DNA of 64,000 bases, from positions 71,588,467 to 71,652,466 of the forward strand of contig CM067358.1 of the NCBI GenBank assembly GCA_034190875.2, written 5' to 3'. The position numbers were made by a program, and so were the translations under genes. Below the pieces are notes generated by a model, which did no database searches, was not told the DNA's origin, and saw nothing but the letters and a program-made list of their open reading frames with translations. Shown here one piece after another: positions 45,664 to 57,586 of the stretch (within the stretch, counting starts at the first letter, position 1; each line of letters starts with the position of its first letter). Origin of the DNA: Urechis unicinctus. Taxonomy: Eukaryota > Annelida > Polychaeta > Xenopneusta > Urechidae.

Positions 45664-45885
45664 ATGTTGAGGGTTATGATAGTGAGGGTGAAGGAAATGA
45701 TAGTGAGGGTGAAGGAAATGATAGTGAGGGTAAAGGAAATGATAGTGAGGGTAAAGGAAATGATAGTGAGGGTAAAGGAAATGATAGTGAGGGTAAAGGA
45801 AATGATAGTGAGGGTAAAGGAAATGATAGTGAGGGTAAAGGAAATGATAGTGAGGGTAAAGGAAATGATAGTGAGGGTGGGATAA
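45664..45885. repeat. 21-bp minisatellite
   Basis: About ten units of AATGATAGTGAGGGTAAAGG. The reverse frames read FPLPSLS repeats. Confidence 0.95.
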
Positions 45886-46139
45886 GGGATGCGCCCAAAA
45901 ATGTGCGGATCACTGGAGTGAGGGGAATGATGGTGGTAGTCAAGTATTGATGAGGGAAAAGGTAGTGAGGGTCCAGTCAAGGCATGTGAGGGAAAGGATA
46001 GTGAGGGTCGAGTATATTGGGAGGGGAGGGAAAGGATAGTGAGGGTCAAATGAGGGTGAGGGAAAAGGATTGTGGAGGTCAAGTGAAGGTGAGGGTTAGA
46101 TGAGGGGTGATAAGGCAAGGGAAAGGATAGTAAAGGGAT

Positions 46140-46680
46140 ATCAAGTGATAGTGGGAAAGGATAGTGAGGGTCAAGTGATAGTGGGGAAAAGGATAGTGAT
46201 GGGCAAGTGAGGTGGGGAATGAAAGTGATGGTCAAGTGATAGTGGGAAAGGATAGTGATGGTCAAGTGATAGTGGGAAAGGATAGTGATGGTCAAGTGAT
46301 AGTGGGGAAGGATAGTGATGGGCAAGTGATAGTGGGGAAAAATAGTGATGGTCAAGTGATAGTGGGGAAGGAAAGTGATGGTCAAGTGATAGTGGGGAAT
46401 GAAAGTGATGGTCAAGTGATAATGGGGGAGGATAGTGATGGTCAAGTGATAGTGGGGAATGAAAGTGATGGTCAAGTGATAGTGGGGGAGGATAGTGATG
46501 GTCAAGTGATAGTGGGATAGGTAAAGTGATGGTCAAGTGATAGTGGGGAAGGTAAAGTGATGGTCAAGTGATAGTGGGGATGGTAAAGTGATGGTCAAGT
46601 GATAGTGGGGAAGGTAAAGTGATGGTCAAGTCATATTGGGGAAGGATAGTGATGATCGAGTGATAGTGGGGAAAGTGAGG
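46140..46680. repeat. ~30-bp minisatellite
   Basis: Units such as GATGGTCAAGTGATAGTGGG + GAAGGATAGT. Related in motif (GATAGTG) to the 21-bp array before it. Confidence 0.95.
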
Positions 46681-46899
46681 ATCTAATGACAGAAGGGAAG
46701 GTAAAGTGAGGGGCTATGGTGGGGGAAGTTCTGGTTAGGGGATGTATGGTTAGGGGGGATATGAGGGTTGAGTTAGAGTGACGGTCGCGTGGTGGCGGGG
46801 AAAGGATAGTGAGGGTCGAGTCATGGCAAGGGAAATTATAGTGAGGGGGGTGTGATAACTGAGATTGGTGTATGTGTGCTGGATATAACTAAGAGCTCA

Positions 46900-47930
46900 T
46901 AGCTGCGTTAAAGAGGGCATACTTTGGCCTCCACCCGAGTGCTTTCGTGCATTATATTGTAGCCTCTCCTGATGACGTCCGTTTATTTAACCCATTTGCA
47001 AGCTTACTTATTTGGAGGCGACCCTCTTTGTGTAGCATTTAGCTCAACGGGAGGTCATAGCGTTTGGATCAGCCCACCGAGTTATGTCATGATGTGTTCT
47101 ATGTATATTCTCTATATATGACATCATAACGTTGTGCTCTAGGAAAGGCTCGTAGTATTTAACTTCTGCCTGGAATGTTGATCCCACGCATATGTGAGGT
47201 TAATCATTTCTCTCATGTGATAAAAGAATCATTCCTTTCTTTCCCGTTTGTGACCCTTTCTGTCTTAGCTGCTTTCATTTGGACTCGTAATTGAATGTTC
47301 GGTTTGTTTATGATAAAGCGTTTCCGTAACAACTTTTCGGTGTCCGTTATTTAGCTAATCTCTTTCGCTGTAGCAACTATCGAATGACATTTGATTGCAA
47401 GCGACTTCAATCCAATCCAAGTGGCAGTAAAAACATTTAGGCATGCTGGCTATATTAATGTGTCTCAAGAAAACTTTTTTTCTGTAGATAAGGTTAGTCT
47501 TACGAAAATGCAGATGAAATGACAAGGCGATGCTTTTTTTCCGTAGCGCTTGTCAATTGTTTGAGCGAGATATCCGCTGTGGGATTTTTTTTATAAATGT
47601 AAAATTTTCCCGCCGAGTTTTAAAGGGTGCAATCAATCACTCTTGGTGTAGAAAAAACACTCAATGGAATGATTCAATACTCCTTTTGGAAATGCAATCT
47701 AGGGCCGTTCTTTAAAGAAAATCCTTGTTGGTTTGACACGTGGTAGGTACTGTTCGCATAGTTTTGTAATCAATGTTGGAAGACTTGCTAAGCGCCGATA
47801 GCAAAACTCACCGTGAATAATATAATGATTTCTTCCAATTGAGGAGTTCATTTATTAGCTACAGTAATAGAATTCCAAATGTCGTTTGCTGGTTGTACTG
47901 AGTTCAATGAACTTGATAAACAAGGTAATT
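46900..47930. other. No gene seen
   Basis: No supported exon on either strand. Confidence 0.4.
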
Positions 47931-47934
47931 CTCG

Positions 47935-48177
47935 CTAAACACTGCAGCACGAAACACGGCGACTAAAAGGACGAGTTGGATGAAAAGTAACACGCCCCCT
48001 CTCCACAAATAATGTCAACGTACATTCAGCAACATATGTTGTATCGCTGCTGACCTTTGACTTGAACGCATGCTGCTCCGCGCGTTGCAGTATCAAAGAA
48101 TCTTTGAACTCACAAATGAATTCATTGATTTCATGCCACCAAGGCGGCAACTCGCGCCAAACAATTCCCACTTCCAA
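47935..48177 (-). CDS. Two-exon gene end, last exon
   Basis: After GTAGTTTTCTAAG the phase-0 frame runs 80 codons to TAG: LEVGIVWRELPPWWHEINEF, then ICEFKDSLILQRAEQHAFKS, ending in an Arg/Ser/Cys-rich tail. The 53-nt intron before it has GTGAGT and AAG ends. Caveat: the opposite strand is also open here (48062-48295, ending DPYWLGRKKSVANGEEPVID), so strand choice rests on the splice-site fit. No family recognised. Confidence 0.4.
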   Translation of the reverse strand: MEVGIVWRELPPWWHEINEFICEFKDSLILQRAEQHAFKSKVSSDTTYVAECTLTLFVERGRVTFHPTRPFSRRVSCCSV

Positions 48178-48230
48178 CTTAGAAAACTACCTCTTGCCTT
48201 CTTCTACCAGACTAATAAAAAGTTACTCAC

Positions 48231-48281
48231 CCGATCCTTACTGGCTCGGTAGAAAGAAGAGTGTCGCAAACGGAGAAGAAC
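48231..48281 (-). CDS. Two-exon gene end, preceding exon
   Basis: A 51-nt exon between AATAACAG and ATCGG|GTGAGT, reading VLLRLRHSSFYRASKDR in phase 0, matching the next exon. Upstream exons were not identified. Confidence 0.35.
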
Positions 48282-48684
48282 CTGTTATTGATTAAAAGTC
48301 TAGGCGGAAATGAGTTAGATCACGTTATATCGCCGTTTCGCGATATAAAGTGTGGCGTTTTTTTTCAATAACTCGTTGTAAAAAAAGCATCGCATTATAT
48401 TTTAGAAATTGACAATAAATGATAAAATGTTACAAGGGACCGTTAACTATGGAAACAGTCAATCTCGCGCGCTCATGTGGTTGGCCATCAGGGGCATAAA
48501 TCATAGCAGTTTACGCGTCAAATGACTTGTTTGCCCGTCAAATGATTAGTTGACGCATTTTGTAAAATGTACATACTTGCTTATAATCTAGTTTACACGT
48601 AAAATGACTTGTTGATGTGTAAGATGACTAGTTTCAGGTAAACTCAAGTAAACAAAGCTTTTCCGATGGAGCGCCGTTTGTGTC

Positions 48685-48790
<106 letters not shown>

Positions 48791-49419
48791 CCTCCTGGTC
48801 GACTCGCTGATGTCACGTGACCATGACGGGTATTGATTAATAATACACGAAGTCGGGTAGGACACGAAAACGAGATTGAGCAAACAATAACGCTTCCAAC
48901 ACATTGTGTGGCGCGGTGTCACGGCTGTTTTTGGGTGGCGAGCATCGATGAATTTACGATCCGAAACTCGTCAATATTGTACTTCATTCCTAAAGTTTCC
49001 GGCTGGTTGACCAGAATTTATCACAGTAATCCATATTTGAGTTTGATTGATATTGGTGCTACGCATAAACTCATTTTGTTGATCTCCTTATTAGCTACGA
49101 CAGGATTTATGCGAACTTGTAATTAGCAGAGATAATTGGCCCAGGACATATATTATAAAACTACAGCGACGTAAGAAGCTACTTGGGAGCTAACATAACG
49201 CGTAAACTAGTCATTTTACACATCACCTAGATCATAGGCATTTCTGTACACTTTACGCGTAAGCCAATAATTAAATGCATGTAAACTGCTTGGACTTATG
49301 ACACTGATGGCTGACCATACTGGTATTGACTTCAATTGTCAGGTGGAATGAACTTTGACCCGATTCTTTGATTTCTCATAGAAAAGAAGTGTAATACTTA
49401 ATTGAAAAACGGTTTTGAC

Positions 49420-49840
49420 ATATGTTGAGTGACATGTTTATTAACGTGTTTAGTGACATACGTTAAGTGACATGTGTTAATGACAAGCGTTAAGTGACAC
49501 GTGTTCAGTGATATGCGTTGAGTGACCTACATTTAGCTACATTTGTTCAGTGAAATGCGTTAAGTGAAGTGCGTTTAGTGACCTACATTTAGTGACATGT
49601 GTTCAGTGAAATGCGTTAAGTGAAGTGCGTTTAGTGACCTACATTTAGTGACATGTGTTCAGTGAAATGCGTTAAGTAACATGAGTTAAGAGACATGCAT
49701 TTAGTGACAAGTTTTTATTGACTTGTTTCGTGTCATGTGTTTTATGACATGCGTTAAGTGACATGCGTTAAGTAACAGGTTAGTGACAAGCGTTAAGTGA
49801 TACGTGTTGAGTGACATGTGTTAAGTGACATGTGTATAGA
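49420..49840. repeat. ~16-bp degenerate minisatellite
   Basis: Units near GTTAAGTGACATGT / GTTCAGTGAAATGC. A higher-order unit of about 58 bp is duplicated at 49560-49670. A few units contain ACGTGT. Confidence 0.85.
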
Positions 49841-50188
49841 CTTATTGGAATTTCATCATTTCCTCTAAAGTGCCTTCTGAATTATGTTTGAGAAAAGAAT
49901 GTATCGGCGATTGATAAATTTCATGTCCAAATAAGATCGACTTAGGTCGTCAAAAGTTTAAAAAAACAATCTGAACCGTTAACACATGACATTCATCCAT
50001 TACATTAAGAAAATCAAAAGATAATCAAAAGAACAGACTGGTGTTTGGAATGCTATCATATTAAGCTGTGCGAGCAAGAATAATTAACTTTTTTCCTATA
50101 TGAGTTATAGTGATCGATGTTTTTCCGCCAGTCCTTGCAAATTGACATCAACTAGAACGTTGATTTCAGGACATTGACAACAATCAGA

Positions 50189-50640
50189 ATGGCTTCCAGT
50201 GATCCATTCGTGTCCAAAGGTGGCGCCACAATTACCTCTGAGATAACCAGCGCCATTGACACTCGACAAGTTCAATGGGAGCTTTATAAGAAGCAGCAGT
50301 TCACTGACTTCACGTTGATCACTCGGAGCCAGGAATAAAAGGTGCATCGCGTGGTCATTGTGGCATTATGCAGCTTCCTTCTACCTATCCTAACTGACAA
50401 CCCCTCCTTGTCCAGCCTGGGTCTGACCATCAATGACGAAATCATGCATTTCCTGTTAGAATTTGTCTATTTAGGGCGGGTTGAAGTGCCCCGAGAATTT
50501 GCCTCAGCGCTGGGAGACGCGGCCAAGAAGCTGGGCATCAAACAGCTGGCGGACGACTGCCAGCGAGTAGTGCTGACTAACTGTGTACCAAGTGTCAGTA
50601 ACTGCCAGAGGGGGTGGGCCACCGCATCACCAGGTCCCCC
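50189..50640 (+). pseudogene. BTB domain of a Kelch-like gene, in-frame stop
   Basis: ATG at 50189 opens MASSDPFVSKGGATITSEIT, then LYKKQQFTDFTLITRSQE, TAA (50336), KVHRVVIVALCSFLLPILTD, and later IMHFLLEFVYLGRVEVPREF with AAKKLGIKQLADDCQRVV. This is the BTB/POZ order: 'FTDFTL', 'K.HRVV..A.S..L', 'LL.FVYLG.V', 'A..LGI..L...C'. BTB domains dimerise and commonly recruit CUL3. A single TAA sits where family members have a sense codon just before 'KVHRVV'. A start after the stop would lose the first strands. Confidence 0.65.
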
Positions 50641-50656
50641 ATCAACTGCAGCTTCA

Positions 50657-51035
50657 ACACGCCAGCTCCCTCTGTATCCACGGCAACGACAGCTCCCTCT
50701 GTATCCACGGCAACGACAGCTCCCTCTGTATCCATGGCAACACCAGCTCCCTCTGTATCCACGGCAACACCAGCTCCCTCTGTATCCACCAAAACAACAG
50801 CTCCCTCTGTATCCACCAAAACAACAGCTCCCTCTGTATCCACCAAAACAGCAGCTCCTCCATCAACTGTAGCTTGCTCATCACGACTAGCTCCCTCATC
50901 ACGACCAGCTCCCTCATCGCGACCAGCTCCCTCATCATCAGCAGCTCCCTCATCAATACCAGCTTCCTCATCATCAGCAGCTCCCTCATCATCAGCAGCT
51001 TTCTCATCAATACCAGCTTCCTCATCATCAGCAGC
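50657..51035 (+). repeat. 27-bp coding minisatellite and Ser/Ala/Pro repeats between BTB and Kelch
   Basis: About eight units of CAGCTCCCTCTGTATCCACG+GCAACGA, then units of TCATCATCAGCAGCTCCC. Because 27 is a multiple of 3 and the unit lacks stops, all three forward frames are open (APSVSTATT, QLPLYPRQR, SSLCIHGND). The array replaces most of the BACK domain expected after BTB. It also tolerates frame changes, and a change from the BTB frame to the Kelch frame is needed here. Confidence 0.9.
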
Positions 51036-51139
51036 TGTACCACGTCAGTCGTGTATGGCGACTGTGTGGTGGCGTCCATCCAGGCTGTCTATCTACCCTG
51101 CGTCCTGGACGTCGCCTCCGCGAGAGGTGGACTCCCCTA

Positions 51140-51934
51140 ACACCACCACTGGTCAGCTTCATAGCAACGTCGCCTGCTGTGGTCTGGGGGAGAGTATATA
51201 CATCGCCGGGGCCGGTCAAGAAAAGAGAAGCATTATAGAGTATGATGTGATACAGGAGAGCTGGCAGACCTGTGGTCAGCTACGTCACGCTCGTGAGAGG
51301 TCCTGTATGTGTGTCAGTGATAGCAGTCTGCTGGTCATGGCGGGCAGTAAACCTAGTTTTACACTGGTAGGTGAGGTAAAGGTGATTGACAGCACTACAC
51401 ACAGTGTGACTGATGCAGGTCGTCTGCAGGGAGTATCATGTATCCACGCCTGCTGCTGTGTGTGTGACGGCAGTGACGTGGCTGTACTGGGGCCGCGTGG
51501 CAAGACCCATGGCTACTGCAGCTGTACGGGGTGAAGACGAGAGCCCCAGCAGGCTGCATCGAGCTTCCATCTGAGTTCGGTGGTAATCCAAGTGGCATCG
51601 TCTACGTCAACGGCCAGCTCGTGTTTATAGATCACCGCGGCTCTATCTACACCACACCAGTGTCTGCTGTCAGACAGCAGGTAGCGACTCGCGTACAGAA
51701 GATCATCTGCTACACCTCCCCCAAAAAGCAGGCTGTACTGACCCAGCGTGACTCACAGCTGATACTGCTGGCACGTTACGGCGCAAAACATCACGTCTAC
51801 ACGGCTGACGTCACAGAGGTGCTTGCCAACCAGGGACGGGGATGGTCGCCCATTAGCGTCCAGTGGGCTGAGTGGAGGATGTGTTGTCCCGGCGCCGTCT
51901 GCACGTTGTCTCTACCTGGCGGCGCTCTATAAGG
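51140..51934 (+). pseudogene. Kelch-like repeats, frameshifted
   Basis: The frame ending at 51534 reads VACCGLGESIYIAGAGQEKR then SIIEYDVIQESWQTCGQLRH and SSLLVMAGSKPSF. 'G..IYIAG' and 'YD...W....L...R' are Kelch blade features. Near 51500 the sense continues in another frame: LYGVKTRAPAGCIELPSEFG, then IVYVNGQLVFIDHRGSIYTT, then TQRDSQLILLARYGAK, to a stop at about 51932. Two to three blades are recognisable, fewer than the usual five or six. With the BTB stop, this gene is either inactivated or the assembly has errors. Confidence 0.55.
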
Positions 51935-52254
51935 TCACAGGTCACGCCATCACAGCGCATGTCACGTCTGGCTGCCTGAAGAGGACACAGCTGACTCTGT
52001 CAATCCAATGTGTACTCTGTCCTAATCCATCTGTTGTAGGAATGATCCATGGCGCTGTGATCACATGTTGCTGTACATATTGTTTACCTTGGCATTGTTG
52101 GGTATAGTGATATGTTTATAACTGAGTTGTACATAGGACTTGTGTATGTGGGATGGGGATGGCATATGTAATGCTGCCCAATGTGAGGAGATTGAAGCAG
52201 CCAATTAGATTCCTCTGATGGTCTGTGTCTGGTGTCTTCAATCAAGTTGGTGCT

Positions 52255-52510
52255 GTCTGCTATCATAATGTTATCACAGCTTGTTGTCTTCAATCATAAT
52301 GTTGTCACAGCTTATTGTCTGCAATCATAATGTTATCACATGCAGCTGTCTGTTATAATGCTATCAAGTAATGTTATTATGAAGAAATAAATATTTTTTG
52401 TCTGTTATTGTAATGTTATCACCGGCTGTTGTCTGTTATTGTAATGTTACACAGGCTGTGTGTTATTGTAATGTTGTTACAGCCTGCTGTGTGTTATCGT
52501 GATGTTATTG
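52255..52510. repeat. ~28-bp degenerate tandem repeat in the Kelch 3' flank
   Basis: Units like CTGTTGTCTGTTATTGTAAT with GTTATCACAG. AATAAA signals occur at 52386 and 52624 and could end the Kelch transcript. Confidence 0.75.
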
Positions 52511-53144
52511 CAGCCTATCTCACGATGAACCCCATTCGGTTGGTGCTGATTGGGTGGAGTTCTGAGAGATTTCTCTGATGAAAACCAATGTGTTGAACTT
52601 GCCTGTGACACTTGTGGCCTTTGAATAAAAAGTATTTATTGATTTTATGATGTCATTTCACAGATTGTGTCATTATTTGCCTTCTAGGAATTCTTGTTTG
52701 TCACAAGCTGAGGAACTACTTTTATATAATTTGTCTTTCACAATACGACATTCTTTTTGTTAAGCAAAGAATCTGAGATTTATCCCTGGGTTTGAACAAT
52801 TCAATTGGATTATCCGCGTGAAGTGGTGATCTCTGACATCAAGCGACCCTATGTGAACTGGTGACGGTGATTGACATAATAAGTTCACAAGACGCAAGAC
52901 AAATCTTCCAACTGTCGAAGTTCATAATGTCTAAATTTATCAACAATGTGCGCACAAGTTATATGACATGGTGGCATCCAAAGAAACCACGTTTACGTGA
53001 CCATGCAAAGCTATGAGGGAACATGATATATCAGATATATCAACGAATGTGATCTGGTTGAGTGTTCTGCCGTTTTTCCAAAAAAAGCCAAAAATATGTT
53101 TTTATACAACCTGTCATATGGCGAAAGAAATTAGCGCGTTTTAG

Positions 53145-53271
53145 GGTGAACAGGACAGCAATGAAGATATATTCATGGTCCGTGAAGATGATGATTATTC
53201 TCACTTAGAAGATACACAGGTCATGGAGAAACTGCTCGGCATTGAGCAGCAAGGAGAACAAAACACTGGAG
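53145..53271 (+). CDS. Acidic exon of an unknown gene
   Basis: Acceptor GCGCGTTTTAG. The frame reads GEQDSNEDIFMVREDDDYSH then LEDTQVMEKLLGIEQQGEQN, ending CTGGAG|GTATAC, or reading on to TGA at 53298-53300 as a terminal exon. The strongly acidic, low-Cys composition is unlike random frames nearby. A 29-codon ORF at 52927-53016 (MSKFINNVRTSYMTWWHPKK) could supply a first exon, but no good donor joins them. Confidence 0.45.
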
Positions 53272-53369
53272 GTATACATATCGGAATGTCAGCGAGATGA
53301 ATTCGTGAAGGTCAAGGTTACTCTACAAATAATCAGATGCCGTGTGGAGCAGAGATGATTTCTTATGGA

Positions 53370-53760
53370 CGCGATGAAATTCTTCTGATCGCGATCGAAA
53401 TCAAACTCCTGCTTGAAACCGTTGTTGATATTTTGATGAAGATTTAATGATGCATTACACTCTTTTCGATAAAATTCTGAAGATCGCGATGGAGCTTTAA
53501 AAACACTCAATGGAATTCTAAATAATGCAATGGAATTATACAGATAGCCATGAAATGCTAGAGATTGAAATATAATTCTAACGATCAAGATATAATGCTA
53601 GAGGTTGCAGTGGATGCCAAACAACGCGAAGGAATTCAAAAGATTGCAATTAAGGACCACGATGGAATTCTAAAGATCGTGATGGAATGCGATATATCAC
53701 GCTAAAATGATGAATATTGCGGTGGAATTCTAGTGATGGCGATGGAATTCAAATGCTGGC
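53370..53760. repeat. ~20-bp degenerate tandem repeat
   Basis: Units near GATGGAATTCTAAAGATCGC, many carrying GAATTC. Strongly diverged. Confidence 0.75.
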
Positions 53761-53857
53761 ACCTTGATTTTCAAAAGAGCTTCATCACAAATAGTATGAT
53801 CCCAATAAGGAAATATATATGAACAGCACCATGGTAGAAAAGTAGCTCTGGTGAAGT

Positions 53858-54106
53858 TCAGGCGTCCTCGCCGAGCAGGACTTTCTCGCCCTTTATCTTC
53901 CCTTCTTGATAACCACGGATCACAGATCTGACGAGATCAGTAAGTATCATGACCAACATTTCAGGTAGCAGGTAACCCGCAGGATCTTGTCCCAGACGTA
54001 TATGGATGCACGGCCTACTGATTGGTATAATGAGTTTAGAACCAATTCCGTCATAGATCACAGCTTATCCCAGGTCGCGCTTGAGCACGACATCTACCAA
54101 CAGCTC
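53858..54106 (-). pseudogene. Coding-like relic with one stop
   Basis: The minus strand reads ELLVDVVLKRDLG, TAA, AVIYDGIGSKLIIPISRPCI, then GYLLPEMLVMILTDLVRSVI and ends EGKIKGEKVLLGEDA. Hydrophobic-alternating and charged helices suggest a real protein, broken once. Family not recognised. Confidence 0.35.
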
Positions 54107-54549
54107 TCCTTTTCAACAATAAATATAGTGATAAAAGTAACATGCATGACTATGTAATAATAATACCGCAAATACCTTGATTTAACTGATAAATAATCAA
54201 TCTGACCCAAATTTTTTTTCTCACTATTCTGATATAAAGTACACTGGAATGTGCATTTCACATTTCGACTCACTACGCAGTCATTTCCTTAGCTTAGAAA
54301 ATCCCAATGAACTTTTTTCTCTCCCATGAAGTTTCTTGTGTGGATATACATCCACTTACCAGGAGAGGGATATGTTGAGTGCCAAATTGACAACAAACCT
54401 ACCACTCGTCATAACGTAACCTCTAAGTCATCAGTGATAGAGTAACCCCTTACAGCTGATATTAATTATAAACCCTAGTTTCCCACATCCACGAGTGACC
54501 TACATGTCACCTGCCACTTCCTCTCTCTCCTCATACATACCCCATATTC

Positions 54550-54955
54550 CAGAGTCACATGTTAACTCTAGCACGTGTTGACTCAAATATCAATGTTAAC
54601 TCTGCCACGTGTTGACTCACACATCAGTATTTACGCTAGCACGTGTTGACTCAAACATCAGTGTTGAACGTGTTGATTCAAACATCAGTATTAACGCTAG
54701 CACGTGTTGACTCACGCATCAGTATTAACTTTAAAACGTGTTGACTCAAACACAGTGTTATCTTTAGCACGTGTTGACCAAAACATCAGTGTTAACCTTA
54801 GCACGTGTTGACTCAAACATCATTGTCAACTATAGCACGTGTTGACTCAAACATTAGTGTTAACTCTAGCACGTGTTGACTCAAACATCATTGTCAACTA
54901 TAGCACGTGTTGACTCAAACATCAGTGTTAACTCTAGCACGTGTTGACTGAAAAC
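54550..54955. repeat. ~34-bp minisatellite with CACGTG in most units
   Basis: About eleven units of TGTTAACTCTAGCACGTGTT+GACTCAAACATCAG. Most units hold the E-box palindrome CACGTG. Confidence 0.95.
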
Positions 54956-55124
54956 ATTCAACAACGCGATAAACGCATATACTTCCGGGATAACCAGTAT
55001 GAGATGGGGACAAACTGGGCCATTCTGCATTGGAACGAAAACGTGGATCGTCCTCACACCAGCATCTGGGAGCACCTGCACACAATGCTGGGAGGCACCT
55101 GCACTCAAACTGGCTCCAGGATAT

Positions 55125-55570
55125 TGTACAGTAACAGTACGTCAAACTGACTCTAGGATATTGTACAGTCACAACACGTCAAACTCGCTCTAGGATATTG
55201 TGCAGTAATAACTCGTCAAACTGACTCTAGGATGTTGTACAGTAACAACATGTCAACAAGGACATCATGAAGACAATACTCTCCCTTTTAACAAGGGCAT
55301 CAAGTAGACACAACCCTCCATTGTAACAAGGGCATCAAGTAGACACAACCCTCCCTTTTAACAAGGGCATCAAGTAGACACAACCCTCCTTTGTAACAAG
55401 GGCATCAAGTAGACACAACCCTCCTTTGTAACAAGGGCATCAAGTAGACACAACTTTCCTTTTTAATAAGGGCATCAAGTAGACACAACCCTCCTTTTTA
55501 ACAAGGACATCAAGTAGACACAACCCTATTTTGACAAGGGCAACAATTAGACACAACCCTCCATTGACAA
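55125..55570. repeat. Two further minisatellites
   Basis: 55125-55245 has units of GTCAAACTGACTCTAGGATA (~40 bp). 55255-55570 has units of AACAAGGGCATCAAGTAGAC (~35 bp, about nine copies). Confidence 0.9.
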
Positions 55571-55579
55571 GGGCAACAA

Positions 55580-57085
55580 TTTGACACAACTGCTGCTTCC
55601 GATTCATCCGTGACACACTGACAGGAGAACCATGACATAATCTGAGACCGAGTCGTTCACCTCATGAACACTGACATTCACACGGAGCTCAACCAGTATA
55701 TGAATCAGAGCGTTGGTATGTAAGTAACAACCTTCATGAGAAGGTGTATGGGCGACTGATGCCAATGTCATAGCCATAACCTCTTCAATAGGATGTGACA
55801 GTGCAGTTCAAGGTTGGCCGGTCAATGTGGTGGCAAACATATCCCACCAGTTGTAGTATCCAAAGCTTCACAGATCAGGCATTAAAACGTGGGAATTTGT
55901 CGGAGCCATTCAATGTTATTACCAAAGTTTAGATATGTGTACAGACTTAAGATAAAGTGTATTTTATTTTGTTATAATTTCTTCGGGTGACGATTCATTG
56001 CCTTTGATTAGTTTGGATTGAGGCGATTAACATTATGAATCGTGGTGGATAGGGTTCTTTCATCATTGTGTGAAATAAAATCGAAAACATAACTTTGTAT
56101 CCTATAATGAAGGGATCGTGGTGGTTAGGCTGGTTAGGAGCGGGTACCGGTAATTATACTGGTAGCCGTTGCCGGCTACAGAGCCAGCCGCTGTCCCAAC
56201 AGATTGAGACGTCTCGCCTTGAGTAGCTCCTTCTATGTAGATCTGTGATGAAGTCAGATGGTAGGAAATGTCGCAAACAAATACTAATGTGTTTTGTGAA
56301 CTGGAAGTTTGATCCTAGTTATGTGCGCATGTTATTGATCTATTGCTGTGGTAAAATTCAATACCTTCCGATGCCGATTGAGACAATGAACACTCCCCGC
56401 GCCGGACAGCCATGTATGGTGTCAGCGGACCTTCAGTGGAGAACGAACAATATGTTCCCTGAAAACAAATGTCAAATAGTTAGCTTTACCAATGCCTTAA
56501 AGTGAATTATTTCATACCTGTTGACATATGTTTACATATTAATAAAGTCAGCTATTTTATCCAGATGACATGTGCTATCTGCCGAAATATTGCACACATT
56601 ATAGCCCACATGTCCGCAGGTAGTTCACTGTTTACGGACACCAAATGTACGACTACCAACGGCGATCGCAAAATATTCGATAATTCCTTCAAATCTACAA
56701 TTGAATTTTCCTTAATTCAACCCTTAAATGTATTCAACCATATTCTTACCTGATATATGGCCAGTAGGCGTCGAATTAATTCAAATAGTTATCAGAATAG
56801 TACCCGAATAGAGTGGTTCCATATTCTGCCGAAAGATGTCAATAGCTTAAATGATGGGGGTTATTGCGCGGTAGAAGCGTCAACATCATAGCTTTGCTTT
56901 AGTCCGGCCATACAAACCAGATCCCGCTGATCATTGACTGTCTAGACTGTCGTAACCACTAGCGTCAAAGGCATGCTCGCCAGCGTGTACCTCATGGTGG
57001 ACTGCCACTCACTGTCTTCATGAGTTAGATGTGGTGATGCTAACCCAATAGGGAATCTTACTGGGCTGGCACTGCTCATGAACCA
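55580..57085. other. No firm gene
   Basis: A minus-strand exon-like piece lies at about 56752-56846 with a GTAAGA donor (YGTTLFGYYSDNYLN, stop, FDAYWPY), but it contains stops. An overlapping plus-strand frame (GSSLFTDTKCTTTNGDRKIF) after GTCCGCAG competes. Neither is called. Confidence 0.3.
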
Positions 57086-57088
57086 CTC

Positions 57089-57280
57089 TTAGATTGTTGT
57101 TTGCAATGGGTTGCGACTCCAGTCAGTGGATCTCTCCGAGACAAGAGTCTGAAAATGACCTGCTTCAGTCCATCTAATGGTGGTCATATGGCCCAAGAAA
57201 ATATTGCCCATTTTCATCCACGAGGACTGCCCTGTATTTTTCCAATCCACCCTAGAAGGCGGCAGCTCTGTCAGGTCAAT
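57089..57280 (-). CDS. Two-exon gene end, last exon
   Basis: After GACGAGTTCAG the phase-0 frame runs 63 codons to TAA: IDLTELPPSRVDWKNTGQSS, then WMKMGNIFLGHMTTIRWTEA and SERSTDWSRNP. Tryptophan-rich, extracellular-like. The phase matches the previous exon across a 98-nt intron. No family assigned. Confidence 0.45.
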   Translation of the reverse strand: MDLTELPPSRVDWKNTGQSSWMKMGNIFLGHMTTIRWTEAGHFQTLVSERSTDWSRNPLQTTI

Positions 57281-57378
57281 CTGAACTCGTCCTATTTACT
57301 CCTATTTTTTCAGGCTTCAGGTAACACATTATTGTTAGTGTGCTTTTGAACCATTTTCTTATCAAACCCTTTTCTTAC

Positions 57379-57586
57379 CATATTTTGTCGATATGGCTTG
57401 TTGAATGTTATAATACCGCTAACGACCCTAATTAAGCATGCCTCTCTCGTGTCATTCCTGTACTTGTCCAAGGTGACATAGTTTCCAGGCCCAGTGATAC
57501 TTTGGATTGTGCCATTGAATACAATCGAAGAGTGCATAGCTTCGCTAAGAGGGTTCATTTCCAGTGGCTCTGTGGTGATCACTTCG
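57379..57586 (-). CDS. Two-exon gene end, preceding exon
   Basis: Acceptor ATTATAATTAG, donor AAATATG|GTAAGA. A 208-nt exon: EVITTEPLEMNPLSEAMHSS, then IVFNGTIQSITGPGNYVTLD and IRVVSGIITFNKPYRQNM. 'S.VFNG...I.GPGNYVTLD' recalls a concanavalin A/LamG-like jelly roll strand pair, but that is a weak match from memory. Upstream exons were not found. Confidence 0.45.

Noticed and set aside
45561-46536. 314-codon minus frame rich in HYHLTIT, and its plus-strand partner
   Set aside because: Produced by the 21-bp and 30-bp minisatellites. Both strands and several frames are open.
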